From positions 3,534,001 to 3,598,000 of the forward strand of contig NZ_CP092362.2 of the NCBI RefSeq assembly GCF_022370635.2: 64,000 nucleotides of DNA, read 5' to 3'. Shown here in pieces: positions 1 through 9,100 of this stretch. The number at the start of each line of letters is the position of its first letter. Within the stretch, counting starts at the first letter, position 1. The stretch is from Mycolicibacterium crocinum. Its GTDB lineage: Bacteria > Actinomycetota > Actinomycetes > Mycobacteriales > Mycobacteriaceae. The position numbers and the translations under genes were made by a program. Under the pieces are notes generated by a model. The model was not told the DNA's origin. It ran no database searches and saw nothing but the letters and a program-made list of their open reading frames with translations.

Positions 1-726
1 GGCGGCTCCATCGAGGTGCACGACAGCCTCGACATCGGGGCGACGGTGACGACCAGCGGGCCGCGCAATGCCTTCCCGCTGACGGTTCCCGGCTACGGTT
101 CGCCCACCCAGCGGCTGCGGTTCATCGCCGGCGGCATCGGCATCACGCCGATCCTGCCGATGCTGGGCCTGGCGCAGCGGCTGGGTGTCGACTGGTCGAT
201 GATCTACGCCGGGCGCAGCGACGAGTCCATCCCCTTCCTCGACGAGGTGCGCCGGTTCGGCGAACGGGTGCAGATCCGCACCGACGATGTGCACGGAATA
301 CCCACTGCCGCAGACCTTTTGGGCGACTGCCCGGACGGAACGACGGTCTACACGTGCGGGCCGGCGCCGATGCTGACGGCGATCCGCACCGCGTTGGCCG
401 GCCGCGATGACGTCGAGTTGCACTTCGAGCGGTTCGCCGCCGCACCGGTGGTCGACGGCACGACGTTCACCGCGACCATCACCTCCACAGGCGCCGGCGT
501 GCTCGTGCACCCCGACGAGACGCTACTGGCCGCGCTGCAGCGGGAATATGTGAGCGCCCCGTACTCCTGCCAACAGGGCTTCTGTGGCACCTGCCGCGTC
601 CGCGTGCTCGATGGTGTTGTGCAACATCGGGATACGCTGCTCACCGGGCCGGAACGGGCGCAGGGGTTGATGCTGACCTGTGTGTCGCGCGCACCCGAGG
701 GTGGCCATCTGAGGCTGGATCTGTAG
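1..726 (+). CDS. Ferredoxin/flavin oxidoreductase, C-terminal part (PDR/VanB-type), 5' partial
   Basis: The reading frame is open from base 1, so the N-terminal flavin-binding part lies outside the window; about 241 residues are visible. The NAD-binding lobe has the AGGIGITP motif near residue 45. The C-terminus is a plant-type 2Fe-2S domain with CQQGFCGTC (C-x4-C-x2-C) and a fourth cysteine in LTCVSR. Flavin, NAD and iron-sulfur domains in this order are typical of phthalate dioxygenase reductase/VanB proteins, which pass electrons from NAD(P)H to an oxygenase. The partner oxygenase is not in the window. The stop codon abuts the stop of the convergent flavoprotein gene. The family is well supported; the substrate system is unknown. 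Confidence 0.85.
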   Translation, partial: GGSIEVHDSLDIGATVTTSGPRNAFPLTVPGYGSPTQRLRFIAGGIGITPILPMLGLAQRLGVDWSMIYAGRSDESIPFLDEVRRFGERVQIRTDDVHGIPTAADLLGDCPDGTTVYTCGPAPMLTAIRTALAGRDDVELHFERFAAAPVVDGTTFTATITSTGAGVLVHPDETLLAALQREYVSAPYSCQQGFCGTCRVRVLDGVVQHRDTLLTGPERAQGLMLTCVSRAPEGGHLRLDL

Positions 727-2037
727 TCAGTCGGCCTTGAGCATCGGGATGCCCTCGCTGGTGGAGAACTGGGCGTCCTCCTGACTGGCGAGCCCCATCG
801 ACACCAGGGTGCGCGGAAAGATCAGGTCCGTGAGGTATGCCAGGCCGACCGCCCAGCGGTTGACTGCTCGCGGAATCGCGTAGAGGTGGTAGGCGCGGGT
901 GACAGCCTTCGCAGGCAGACCCGAGACCTGAATGTTGAGCGGGTTGGCCACCGCCTTGTGCGGGCCGAGGTCGACGACCAGCCCCATGTTGCGGTGCTTG
1001 TAGTCCTTGGGCGTTCCGAACCCGAGGCTGGCGGCGACGTTGCGCGCCAACGCTTTTCCCTGCCGCACGGCATGCTGGGCGGTCGGCGGCGTGATCGTGC
1101 CGGGTTGGGTCAGGTCTGGGACGGCTGCGGCGTCGCCTGCGGCGAACACGTCGGGATGGCCGGGCACCCGCAGGTCGGCGCCGACCTTGAGCCTGCCCTT
1201 CTCGGTGGGCAGACCCAGCGTCTCGATCAACGGCGCGGCGGTCACCCCCGTCACCCATGCCACCGTCCGGGTATCCAGGCGCGAATCATCGCTGAGCACA
1301 ACGTGATCGGCGTGTACTTCCTTGAGCGTCAGACCCAGCCGCACGTCGATGCCGCGGTCGTGCAGCACCTTCATGGCCGCCTTGCCGAGCTTCTCACCCA
1401 CCTCGGGCATCACCTGTTCGGCGAGATCCAGCAGGACGAAGCGCACCGACTCGGGATCGAAGCCCATCTGACGGGCCGCGGCGTCGGCGAGAGCTCGTAG
1501 CTGCACGACGAGTTCGGTGCCCGAATAGGACGCGCCCACCACCACGATCGTGCGCCGGCCTGCCGCCACCGCCGGGTCGTCGTCGATGCTGGCAAGCTCC
1601 AGCTGCTCGAGGAAGTGGTCACGCAGATAGAGCGCCTCGGCGATCGACTTCAGTCCGCGTGCGTAAGTTGCCAGACCAGGGATGTCGAACAACCGCGTCA
1701 CCGAACCGGGGGTGAGCACCAGCCGATCCCAGGCCAACTCGTGAGTGCGATCCTCGGGGTCGGTGTAGGCCAGCGTGTGCCCCGTCAGGTCGGCGCTGTC
1801 CACCCGGCCTCGAATCACTCGAACGCCGGGCAGCGTGCCGGCCAGGGGTATGGAGACGAACCGCGCGTCGACCAGTCCGCCGGCCACGTCGGGTAGCAGC
1901 GGCGTATAGAGCATGTAGTCGATCGGCGAGATGAGAGTGATCTGCACGTCCGCGTCCTGCCTGCGGAGCCGCCGCTGCAGGCGGCGCGCACACTCGAACC
2001 CGGTGAAGCCGCTTCCCACAATCACCACGGACGTCAT
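727..2037 (-). CDS. NAD(P)/FAD-dependent oxidoreductase, NDH-2-like
   Basis: A 436-residue pyridine nucleotide-disulfide-type flavoprotein resembling type II NADH dehydrogenases. The FAD site is VVIVGSGFTGFECARRL at the N-terminus. A second GxGxxG-like motif, VVVGASYSGTE, near residue 165 should bind NAD(P)H. A late AAGDAAAVPD motif contacts FAD. It probably oxidises NAD(P)H at the membrane and reduces quinone or another acceptor, although it differs from the main respiratory Ndh and could serve another acceptor. I chose the ATG at 2037 because the dinucleotide fold begins four residues later; an in-frame start at 2061 would add eight residues with no recognisable role. Confidence 0.8.
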   Translation of the reverse strand: MTSVVIVGSGFTGFECARRLQRRLRRQDADVQITLISPIDYMLYTPLLPDVAGGLVDARFVSIPLAGTLPGVRVIRGRVDSADLTGHTLAYTDPEDRTHELAWDRLVLTPGSVTRLFDIPGLATYARGLKSIAEALYLRDHFLEQLELASIDDDPAVAAGRRTIVVVGASYSGTELVVQLRALADAAARQMGFDPESVRFVLLDLAEQVMPEVGEKLGKAAMKVLHDRGIDVRLGLTLKEVHADHVVLSDDSRLDTRTVAWVTGVTAAPLIETLGLPTEKGRLKVGADLRVPGHPDVFAAGDAAAVPDLTQPGTITPPTAQHAVRQGKALARNVAASLGFGTPKDYKHRNMGLVVDLGPHKAVANPLNIQVSGLPAKAVTRAYHLYAIPRAVNRWAVGLAYLTDLIFPRTLVSMGLASQEDAQFSTSEGIPMLKAD

Positions 2038-2114
2038 CGGCTCATTTATACCCGAGCGCACCGATTACAAACGTACGCAAAGACTCTTGCGCCACGCGGT
2101 GCGGACCGAGCAGG

Positions 2115-2906
2115 ATGGGAGACCCTATGTCGCGTTCGCTGGGTTTGCTGTCCTCGGTGTGGTCAACGGCGACCGCCCTGCCGGTGAGCTCCGGGGCCGC
2201 GGTGGCGTACCGAACCGTGTTCATGACCATCAAGCGGCTCGTGGTGGGCCGGACGATGACCGTGCGACTCGACGGCGGGGACATCACGCTGACCGTCACC
2301 GAATTCGATTCGCGTCTCGATGTCCGGGGGCTGGCCGTCGGCCAGCTTAACGATGTGCGGATCGCCGCCACCGACATCCGTTGGGGCGAGCGCTCTTTCG
2401 AGTCCGCTACCGTCGTTCTGCACAACGTGCATCTGAAGCCGGGCGTGCCGCCGGTCCTGGTGGCCGCACCGGTCGAGGTGACCATGGCCGTCTCCACCCA
2501 TGCGCTCGACGCGGTATTCACCGACGCGCTGCCGCGACTGTCGGGGCACGTCGATGACGAGGGCGTCGCGCGGTTGCGCTGGTCGCGCCGCCCCGCGCTG
2601 GGCAGTGTCGAGGTCGACGTGACATTGGACGGCTCCACACTCTGGCTGCGTCCGCGCGCGGTGCGGACCGGTCGACGCCGCTGGGCGCTGCCCACCCGAC
2701 TGCCGGCCTACCCGGTACGGGTGCCCGAACTGGCCAGCGGGCTGACCCTGACCAGCCTGTCTCTCGGGCCCGGATCCCTACATCTGACCGGTAGCGTGCC
2801 CCAGTGGCGCACCGAAGTGCCCGGAACGCGGGTCGACGACCTTCTCGCCCAGCTCAGCGTCGTCGGTCGGCCACTGAATTTCACCGGGCGCCCCCGCCGC
2901 ACCTAG
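2115..2906 (+). CDS. DUF2993 (LmeA-like) lipid-binding family protein
   Basis: A 263-residue protein with the alternating hydrophobic beta-strand pattern of the mycobacterial DUF2993/LmeA family, whose best known member binds phospholipid and supports lipomannan elongation. No classical signal peptide is obvious, but a hydrophobic stretch follows the start. The ATG at 2115 is used; a second ATG at 2127 with GGGAGA just upstream is an equally plausible start. The 3' end overlaps the end of the convergent PAP2 gene by 129 bp, which is unusually long. Function beyond lipid binding is inferred from the family. Confidence 0.7.
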   Translation: MGDPMSRSLGLLSSVWSTATALPVSSGAAVAYRTVFMTIKRLVVGRTMTVRLDGGDITLTVTEFDSRLDVRGLAVGQLNDVRIAATDIRWGERSFESATVVLHNVHLKPGVPPVLVAAPVEVTMAVSTHALDAVFTDALPRLSGHVDDEGVARLRWSRRPALGSVEVDVTLDGSTLWLRPRAVRTGRRRWALPTRLPAYPVRVPELASGLTLTSLSLGPGSLHLTGSVPQWRTEVPGTRVDDLLAQLSVVGRPLNFTGRPRRT

Positions 2907-3929
2907 CCGCCGTCGCTCGTAGCGGCGGATGGCGAGCGCGGTGACCGCGGCCAGCGCCCAGCCGAGCAGGAGGTCGATGACGTAGTGCTCGGCCGAATAC
3001 ACCAGGGTGAACGCCATGATCGCGACGTAGCCGGCCAGTAGCGGCTGCCACCGGCGTCCGACCCGGCCCCACAGGAACGCGGCGATCATCGCCGACAGCC
3101 CAGCGTGCAGCGACGGAATGGCCGCCACCAGGTTGACGCTGGCCTGCCCCTCGTCGAGCAGAGCGCGGGCCACATCCAGATGCAGCATCGCGAAGCCGCG
3201 GGTGGAGATCCGCTCGATGAAGTCGTTGGCGCCCGCGTGCGCGGTGGTCACGGACCCCAGCAGGCCGCCGTCGGCGAGCGGCACCGGGCGGAACATGCAT
3301 GCCGGTGCCGACGGTCCGCCGGCCACGTCGGCTGCCTCGCAGCGCGCCGCTGCCCAGGGCGGCGCGGCGGGCACGACTGCGTAGATCACCAGCGCCGTGA
3401 ACGACAACACCACGAAGCGACGGACGAAAGCCTTCCACTCCGCCCGGTCGCGCAGCCACAGCACGGCGGCGACCACGTACGGAAGGATGAAGAACGACAT
3501 GTACACCGTGCTGATGACCACCTCCCACCAGGGCGGGGAGGGCATCTTGAGGTGTTCCTGCAGCCACACGGTCGGTACCGCGCCGAACAATCGGCGGTCC
3601 ACATCCGGCTGCCACGTCCACTGGGTGGGCATGCCGATCAGATTGGCCGCTCCCCTGCTGAGGTCGTAGACGATCAGCACCAGCGCGAATGGCAGCCAGT
3701 CCCGCACGATCAGCAGCACCCGTCGCCTGCCGATACTGGCGGCCAGCAGGCCGGTACACACATAGAGCAGAACCAGTTCCCGGTTGAGCGCCAAACCGCT
3801 TGTGGCCGTCCACAATACGATCGCCGCGAGCCAGGCTCCGATCGCGATACGCCGCGCAAGGATGAGCCGGTTGCTTGGCGGTGCCTGGTCGTCTTCCGGC
3901 GCGTGCGGCTCGATGTCGATCGCGGTCAT
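2778..3929 (-). CDS. PAP2-superfamily membrane phosphatase
   Basis: A 383-residue polytopic membrane protein. Several hydrophobic helices are visible. The late part carries the PAP2 signature as IPSLHAG, followed by YSAEHYVIDLLLGW, giving the catalytic histidines and the aspartate. Large loops resemble inositol phosphorylceramide synthase/AUR1-like PAP2 proteins, which move or remove lipid-linked phosphate groups at the membrane. The start at 3929 (MTAIDIEPH) avoids 37 unconvincing upstream residues. The last 43 codons run antisense through the end of the DUF2993 gene. Confidence 0.8.
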   Translation of the reverse strand: MTAIDIEPHAPEDDQAPPSNRLILARRIAIGAWLAAIVLWTATSGLALNRELVLLYVCTGLLAASIGRRRVLLIVRDWLPFALVLIVYDLSRGAANLIGMPTQWTWQPDVDRRLFGAVPTVWLQEHLKMPSPPWWEVVISTVYMSFFILPYVVAAVLWLRDRAEWKAFVRRFVVLSFTALVIYAVVPAAPPWAAARCEAADVAGGPSAPACMFRPVPLADGGLLGSVTTAHAGANDFIERISTRGFAMLHLDVARALLDEGQASVNLVAAIPSLHAGLSAMIAAFLWGRVGRRWQPLLAGYVAIMAFTLVYSAEHYVIDLLLGWALAAVTALAIRRYERRRLGAAGAPGEIQWPTDDAELGEKVVDPRSGHFGAPLGHATGQM

Positions 3930-3996
3930 CGCTGCCCACTCAACCGGTTCATCGCATCGGATTACCCGCTTTACGCAAGATTCCGTTAAGGCACGG

Positions 3997-4764
3997 TTAA
4001 TCCGGCTGTAAAGGCCCGACCGGCGTGGTGGTGGTCGCATGCACCAGCAGCTCAGCCAGTTCGGCCGGTCGGCTCAAAAACGGTGAATGGGACGCCTCGA
4101 TGGTCAGCTGTTCGACCCCGAGGCGCTCGGTCACGGTGTCGGCCAGCCAGCGGGGCATCGACCGGTCCTCGGTGCAGCGAATGAAACTGCGAGGGATCCC
4201 CGCGGCCCAGAACCGCGGCACGGAGACCGGGGTGTCGTTGACCGCGCCGAACTTCTCCGGCCCCAGGCGATCGAACGCCCAACGAGCGGTCGCCTCGTCG
4301 CAGTCGTGGTAGAAGTAGCGCCAAGCCCCGTGGAAATCGGCGAAGGTCATCGCACCCTCGTCGTCGAAGTGCAGATAGCCCAGCATCTCTCCGACGTCAC
4401 CGTCGAATTCACCGTCCTCGGTGTTGCGCATCGCCATCGCCTCGGGATAGCTGCGCCCCTCCCGGGGCAGTGCCGCGGCCAGATACACGATGTGACTGAC
4501 GTCGTCGACGGCGGCGTCGGCGGCCACCGTCGCGTCGAAGCCGCCGCCGGAGTGGCCGACCAGCACGTCGCCGGGACGGATCGCGGCAAGGATCGCGTCA
4601 CGGCGGCACGGGATGGTCCACTCGCTCAACGGGTCGTCGACGCGAGAACCGTGACCGGGCAGATCAACCGCCACCGACTCGTGCCCCAACCGGTCGAGTT
4701 CGGCGATCGTGCGCTCCCAGCACCAGCCCGCGTGGAAGCCGCCGTGGACGAAGACGAACCGCAC
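3997..4764 (-). CDS. Alpha/beta hydrolase
   Basis: A 255-residue single-domain alpha/beta hydrolase, normal in length. The oxyanion motif HGGFHAGWCWE is at residues 7-17, the nucleophile elbow GHSGGG near residue 70, and the C-terminal histidine in ASHSPFLSRP near residue 227. This form resembles plant-type esterases and small-ester hydrolases. It lies 9 bp downstream of the neighbouring 4774-5331 gene on the same strand, so the two are probably cotranscribed. The substrate cannot be told. Confidence 0.8.
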   Translation of the reverse strand: MRFVFVHGGFHAGWCWERTIAELDRLGHESVAVDLPGHGSRVDDPLSEWTIPCRRDAILAAIRPGDVLVGHSGGGFDATVAADAAVDDVSHIVYLAAALPREGRSYPEAMAMRNTEDGEFDGDVGEMLGYLHFDDEGAMTFADFHGAWRYFYHDCDEATARWAFDRLGPEKFGAVNDTPVSVPRFWAAGIPRSFIRCTEDRSMPRWLADTVTERLGVEQLTIEASHSPFLSRPAELAELLVHATTTTPVGPLQPD

Positions 4765-4773
4765 CCGAACTCC

Positions 4774-5331
4774 TCAGTCCCAGGCCGAGGCGACTGCTTC
4801 GGCGACGTCGATCACCTTCGCTTCCTGCGATGCCGGGCTGTCGATTTCGTCGGCGACATAGGCCGCGACGAAGCGGCGGATCTCGGTGTCGACGCCGGCC
4901 ACGATGCGCAGGATTTCGCCGCGCACCGATTTCGAGGTCACGTGCACGGCGATGTCGGAGGGCCGCGGCTTGGCGACGTCGATCACCAGCGTGAGCGGTT
5001 CGGCCGCCCGCGCGGTCGCGCGTAGCGCGATATCGCCGTCGACGGTGAATCGCTGCTTGTCCACCCGCAGGTCGACGATCAGCTCGATCAGCAGCGGGAT
5101 CCGGACGTTGAAGGTGATGGTGTCGCCGACGCTGCGGCGGGCGGTCGGCTGCTGGATCTTGACCTTGGCGGTGACTTTGGCCAGACCCGCGGGCCCCTGC
5201 GCCATCGGGCCCATCTCGAACTCACCGCCGGCGATCTCGGCGAACGCGGCGGCCACCCGCTCCTCGGTCACCGCGATTTCGAAGAATCGGCGACCGAATT
5301 CTTCGTAGGTGACGAAGTTGTGCGTGTGCAT
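4774..5331 (-). CDS. Conserved hypothetical protein, 185 aa
   Basis: I do not recognise a named family with confidence. The protein is soluble, without signal peptide or membrane segment, and rich in alternating beta strands in the middle (KVKIQQPTARR, RIPLLIELIVDLRV). It ends in an amphipathic helix, which might suggest a lipid-binding or SRPBCC/DUF2505-like fold, but this is only an impression. The ATG at 5331 is the only good start. It is followed after 9 bp by the alpha/beta hydrolase gene, suggesting a two-gene unit. Confidence 0.6.
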   Translation of the reverse strand: MHTHNFVTYEEFGRRFFEIAVTEERVAAAFAEIAGGEFEMGPMAQGPAGLAKVTAKVKIQQPTARRSVGDTITFNVRIPLLIELIVDLRVDKQRFTVDGDIALRATARAAEPLTLVIDVAKPRPSDIAVHVTSKSVRGEILRIVAGVDTEIRRFVAAYVADEIDSPASQEAKVIDVAEAVASAWD

Positions 5332-5395
5332 AGGGGTCTACGTTCTCACGTCTGATGTGGACGCCAGAGCGCGGACCGGTAACAAATCGGTCGTG

Positions 5396-5905
5396 TCAGG
5401 CCGGCGGCCACACCAGACGCAGCCCGGCGTCGTCAGCCGATTCACCGGCGGCGACGGCGAAGGTGTCCAGCGCGGCGATCACCCCAGCACGCTCCTCAGC
5501 GCTCATCGTGCGCAGGACCCGGGTGATCGACCGGCGACGATGGCGATTCATCTTGCGGACGAGTTGCCGCCCCTCCGTGCTCAACGACAGGGAGATGTTG
5601 CGGCGGTCTTCCGCCGAGTCCTGCCGATGCAGGAAGCCGGCTTTGATCAACCGGTCGCAGATCCGGCTGGCGTTGGACGGACTGATTTCCAGCGCGGCGG
5701 CAACCGACGCGAGATTCAGTGGCCCGTGGGTGTCGATCATCACCAGCACCCGCAGTTGCGGCACGGTGACGACGTCAGCGGTCTCGGCAATCGAGGCGGC
5801 CGCGATGCCCACCAACGCGCGGGAAGCCCGCAGTACCGCATCGACGTCGGCCGCTGACGGCCCGTCGTCTGCCTGCTGCGCAGCTTGCCTCCTCATGCCT
5901 GGCAT
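5396..5905 (-). CDS. MarR-family transcriptional regulator
   Basis: A winged-helix repressor of about 169 residues. The DNA-binding segment includes VPQLRVLVMID, a recognition helix LEISPSNASRICDRLIKAGFL and the wing RRNISLSLSTEGR, which is the MarR signature. Possible starts are ATGs at 5923, 5905 and 5896; none has a strong ribosome site. A perfect 17-bp palindrome covers the 5905 start and probably is its own operator, so the start depends on where transcription begins. No dedicated target gene is adjacent except the F420-type gene upstream on the same strand. Confidence 0.85.
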   Translation of the reverse strand: MPGMRRQAAQQADDGPSAADVDAVLRASRALVGIAAASIAETADVVTVPQLRVLVMIDTHGPLNLASVAAALEISPSNASRICDRLIKAGFLHRQDSAEDRRNISLSLSTEGRQLVRKMNRHRRRSITRVLRTMSAEERAGVIAALDTFAVAAGESADDAGLRLVWPPA

Positions 5906-5914
5906 TCTGCCAGG
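5898..5914. promoter_or_regulatory. Perfect palindrome at the MarR gene start, likely autoregulatory operator
   Basis: CCTGGCA-TTC-TGCCAGG is a perfect inverted repeat with 7-bp arms and a 3-bp spacer. MarR proteins typically bind palindromes of this size over their own promoter. It overlaps one of the candidate start codons, so binding here would block transcription or a leaderless start. The role is inferred from position and symmetry. Confidence 0.55.
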
Positions 5915-5998
5915 TGCGGTCATGTGTGCGGTCGCCGTGCAGCGCGAACGCACGAAAACCACCGACGCCGTCCAGCCGAATGGCGAGAATCCGCGAAG

Positions 5999-6499
5999 TC
6001 ATCCGTGCCGAGGAAGAAATCTGATGAAGGGCAATTGTTGCCCGGCGGCCCGGAAATCCTCCTCGGAACCGTCGACCTCGAATCCGAGTAAACGCGGGAG
6101 AAGATACTTGGCCAACAGCCGGTGTCGCGTCGCGTAGGCGGCGAATATATCGGCGCCCTCGTGTTTGGGAACCGGCATCGCGACCACGTCGAGCTTGTGC
6201 CGCCCCACCTGAATGCTGACCTCGGGTGTCTGGATGACGTTGCGGTACCACATCGACGAGGTACCGAACCCGCTGGCGACGACATAGCTGTCGTCGGTGA
6301 TGTCATGAGACACGACTTCGAGAACAGTCTGGCGCTGCCTTCCGGTCACGCGCCCACGGTGATACAGCACGAGCAGGCGACCGCCGAAGATCCCGCCGAG
6401 GCCCAGCCGGTAGATGTACACCGGGATCCGAAACAGAAATCGCCCCAACTTCTTTGGAGATTGGACCGTTCTCACTATCTTCACGATGACACGTCGCAA
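5999..6499 (-). CDS. Deazaflavin (F420)-type nitroreductase family protein
   Basis: A 166-residue member of the small split-barrel family that includes the mycobacterial Ddn protein (DUF385/nitroreductase family deazaflavin-dependent oxidoreductase). Family features include HRGRVTGRQRQTVLEV, the SGFGTSSMWYRNV segment and a strand-rich core. Members use reduced F420 to reduce quinones or xenobiotics. The frame opens with a TTG at 6499; a GTG at 6484 would remove five residues. It lies about 93 bp upstream of the MarR gene on the same strand. Confidence 0.8.
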   Translation of the reverse strand: MRRVIVKIVRTVQSPKKLGRFLFRIPVYIYRLGLGGIFGGRLLVLYHRGRVTGRQRQTVLEVVSHDITDDSYVVASGFGTSSMWYRNVIQTPEVSIQVGRHKLDVVAMPVPKHEGADIFAAYATRHRLLAKYLLPRLLGFEVDGSEEDFRAAGQQLPFIRFLPRHG

Positions 6500-6600
6500 T
6501 CTGGTAGACCGAAATCGTCACGCAGGAAGACAACAGCATCGGATGACGGCCGAAGGTCGATGGTCCACATCACCAGATCCCGGATTCGGATGCCGCGCAG

Positions 6601-7989
6601 TCAGTCCCGTCCACGCGGTGGCGGCTGGACGGCCACACCGCCCGACTCATGTTCCGGCCCGGCGTCGGGATGCTCGGCGGGTACCCGCTCGCGGAAACGC
6701 GTCGCTTCGCTGGGTCCTTTCGGCGACTGGGCGCGGTCGCCTTGGTACGGTCCGGGCTTGGGCCGGGGTTTTCCGCCGGGGAACGACAGACGAAAGACGG
6801 TGCGGTGCACCGTGAACAGCTGCTTGGAGAACCGGCCCGAGTTGTATGGCAGCTGGTAACGCTCGCAGATGTCCTTGACCTTCGGAGCGATCTCGGAGTA
6901 CCGGCTGCTGGGCATGTCGGGGAACAGATGGTGTTCGACCTGATAGCCCAGGTTGCCACTGACGAGGTGAAAGAGCGGGCTCCCCTCGATGTTGGCCGCA
7001 CCGATCAGTTGCCGCACGTACCAGCCGCCGCGGGTCTCGTTGGCGACCTCTTCCTCGGTGAACGTGTATGTCTGGTCGGGAAAGTGGCCGCAGAAGATGA
7101 TGGAGTGCGCCCACACGTTGCGAATCAGGTTGGCCAGCATATCGGCGCCCAGCGTACGCATGAACGTGCTTTCGACACCGGGCAGAACACGGTCCAGCAA
7201 GCTCGCCGCCGAACCCATTCGGCCTGCCGACAACTGCCGAAGCCGACGACCAACACGCGAATGCTTCGGCTGTTCGAGCCGGCCTCGCGTCGCGATCTGC
7301 GCCAGCGCGAACGCACCCGCACTGATCGCAGGCCAACCCAGGTAGTCCTTGACGATCTGCGCGCGCGCCTTACCCGAGATTCCCTTCAACTCCGAGCGAA
7401 CTTCGGACCACGGTTTCTCGCCGCGCTGCGCGGCACGAAAGTCGATGTCGTGGACGGCAACTCCCCACTCGAAGAGCATCATCAGCAGGAAGTTGAACAG
7501 CGGCTGCGCCAGCCAGACGGGATGCCACGGCTGGTTGGGATCGATTCGCATGATCTCGTATCCGAGATCGCGGTCCTTGCCCAAGATATTGGTGTACGTG
7601 TGATGGACGTAATTGTGGGAGTGCTTCCACGCCTTGGCCGTGGATGCGGTATCCCAGTCCCATACCGAGGAGTGGACGTCGGGGTCGTTCATCCAATCCC
7701 ATTGACCATGCAGGATGTTGTGCCCCAGCTCCATGTTCTCCAGGATTTTCGCCGCGCTCAGACACGCGGTGCCGAGCACCCAGGCGGTCCGCGACCGGGA
7801 GGCGAGTAACAACACGCGTCCGACGACCACGATCTGGCGCTGCGCGGTGATCACGGATTTGATGTAGCGGCGATCGCGATCACCGAGTTCGGCGAAGACC
7901 TCGTCGTGGATGGCGTCGAATTCCTTGGCGAGCTTCTCGAGCTCTCGATCGGTCAGGCGGGCAAGCGGGCTCTGGATGGTGGTGGTCAT
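6601..7989 (-). CDS. desA3: Membrane fatty acid (stearoyl-CoA) desaturase, DesA3-like
   Basis: A 462-residue membrane di-iron desaturase. The three histidine boxes are visible as HNILHGQWDWM, HNYVHHTYTN and QVEHHLFPDMP, separated by hydrophobic segments. It should introduce a cis double bond into stearoyl-CoA to give oleoyl-CoA, using electrons from the reductase encoded 13 bp upstream. In M. tuberculosis the equivalent pair is Rv3229c/Rv3230c. The start at 7989 (MTTTIQSP) is the first ATG after the reductase stop. The proline- and charge-rich C-terminal tail after about residue 405 is low complexity and probably not catalytic. Confidence 0.9.
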   Translation of the reverse strand: MTTTIQSPLARLTDRELEKLAKEFDAIHDEVFAELGDRDRRYIKSVITAQRQIVVVGRVLLLASRSRTAWVLGTACLSAAKILENMELGHNILHGQWDWMNDPDVHSSVWDWDTASTAKAWKHSHNYVHHTYTNILGKDRDLGYEIMRIDPNQPWHPVWLAQPLFNFLLMMLFEWGVAVHDIDFRAAQRGEKPWSEVRSELKGISGKARAQIVKDYLGWPAISAGAFALAQIATRGRLEQPKHSRVGRRLRQLSAGRMGSAASLLDRVLPGVESTFMRTLGADMLANLIRNVWAHSIIFCGHFPDQTYTFTEEEVANETRGGWYVRQLIGAANIEGSPLFHLVSGNLGYQVEHHLFPDMPSSRYSEIAPKVKDICERYQLPYNSGRFSKQLFTVHRTVFRLSFPGGKPRPKPGPYQGDRAQSPKGPSEATRFRERVPAEHPDAGPEHESGGVAVQPPPRGRD

Positions 7990-8002
7990 GAGTTCCTTCC
8001 GA

Positions 8003-9100
8003 TCACAATTCGAGTTCCACGTCGCCTTCGGCGGTGTGGATGCAGATGCGCACGTCCTGACCGGTGGGCTCAGTGACATCGCCGGAGCGCAGATCGCGCA
8101 CCTTGCCTGACTTCACGGTGCCCACGCAGGTGTGACAGATACCGATGCGACACCCGAATGCCAGGTTGATTCCGGCTTGTTCACCGGCCTCCAATATCGG
8201 TGTGCCACTGTCACAGTCGACGGTGACGTCACTGTCGGAGAACGTCACCTTCCCGCCTTTACCCTCGCCGGGGTTGCCGCCGATCTTCGGCTGAAAGCGC
8301 TCGTAGTGCAGCCGCTCGGGATCCCCATTGCGGTCCCAGAATTCGATCAGGCCGTCGAGAAGGTCGCCGGGCCCCGAGCAGAACGCTTCCCGCTCGCGCC
8401 AGTCCGGACACAATTCATCGAGTTCCTCCGGTGACAGGCGTCCGCGTTCGGCGGTGAGGCGGATATCGAGCCGTACGCCGTCATGGCGACGGTCCAGGTC
8501 TTCGAGCACCGACAGGAACATGACGTGGTCGCGGCACCGGTCGGAGTGGATCACCACGGCGTCGTTCAGCGCATCCCGGTGATCGAGGCTGCGCAGCATG
8601 CTGATGATGGGCGTGATGCCGCTGCCCGCACTGATGAACAGCATCTTCGCCGGCACCGGTTCGGGCAGTGTGAATACGCCTTCGATATCGCCGAGCCGCA
8701 CCAGTTCACCCGGCTGGATTTTGGTGACGAGGTACGGCGACACCACACCGCTATCGACCTTCTTAGGCGTGACGCTGATCAAGCCGTCCTCCGGCTGGGG
8801 GTCGGACGTCAGTGAGTACGCGCGCCAGTGATAGCGACCGTCGATGACCAAGCCGAGGCGCACATACTGTCCGGGTTTGTGGCCCGGCCATTCGTAGCTC
8901 GGCCGGATCAGTACGCTCGCCGCCTCCGATCCCTGCGGTTCGACGCGTTCCACGCGGCCGCGCAACTCCTTGGTGGTCCAGAGCGGATTGACCATCTCCA
9001 GGTAGTCGTCGGGCTTCAACGGGCTGAACAGATGCCGCACCGCCTTCAAAAACAGCCGTCGCCCCCGCGGCACTGGTGGCTGCGCACCACGTTCAGCCAT
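8003..9100 (-). CDS. Ferredoxin reductase partner of the desaturase (Rv3230c-like)
   Basis: A 365-residue flavin/iron-sulfur reductase. Domains in order: an FAD domain with RAYSLTSDP near residue 100, an NAD domain with SAGSGITPII near residue 155, and a C-terminal plant-type 2Fe-2S ferredoxin with CRIGICHTC and a further cysteine in RICIHTA. It should deliver electrons from NAD(P)H to the adjacent DesA3-like desaturase. The start at 9100 is set by a GGAGGG ribosome site about 10 bp upstream. The 13-bp gap to the desaturase argues for cotranscription. Confidence 0.9.
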   Translation of the reverse strand: MAERGAQPPVPRGRRLFLKAVRHLFSPLKPDDYLEMVNPLWTTKELRGRVERVEPQGSEAASVLIRPSYEWPGHKPGQYVRLGLVIDGRYHWRAYSLTSDPQPEDGLISVTPKKVDSGVVSPYLVTKIQPGELVRLGDIEGVFTLPEPVPAKMLFISAGSGITPIISMLRSLDHRDALNDAVVIHSDRCRDHVMFLSVLEDLDRRHDGVRLDIRLTAERGRLSPEELDELCPDWREREAFCSGPGDLLDGLIEFWDRNGDPERLHYERFQPKIGGNPGEGKGGKVTFSDSDVTVDCDSGTPILEAGEQAGINLAFGCRIGICHTCVGTVKSGKVRDLRSGDVTEPTGQDVRICIHTAEGDVELEL

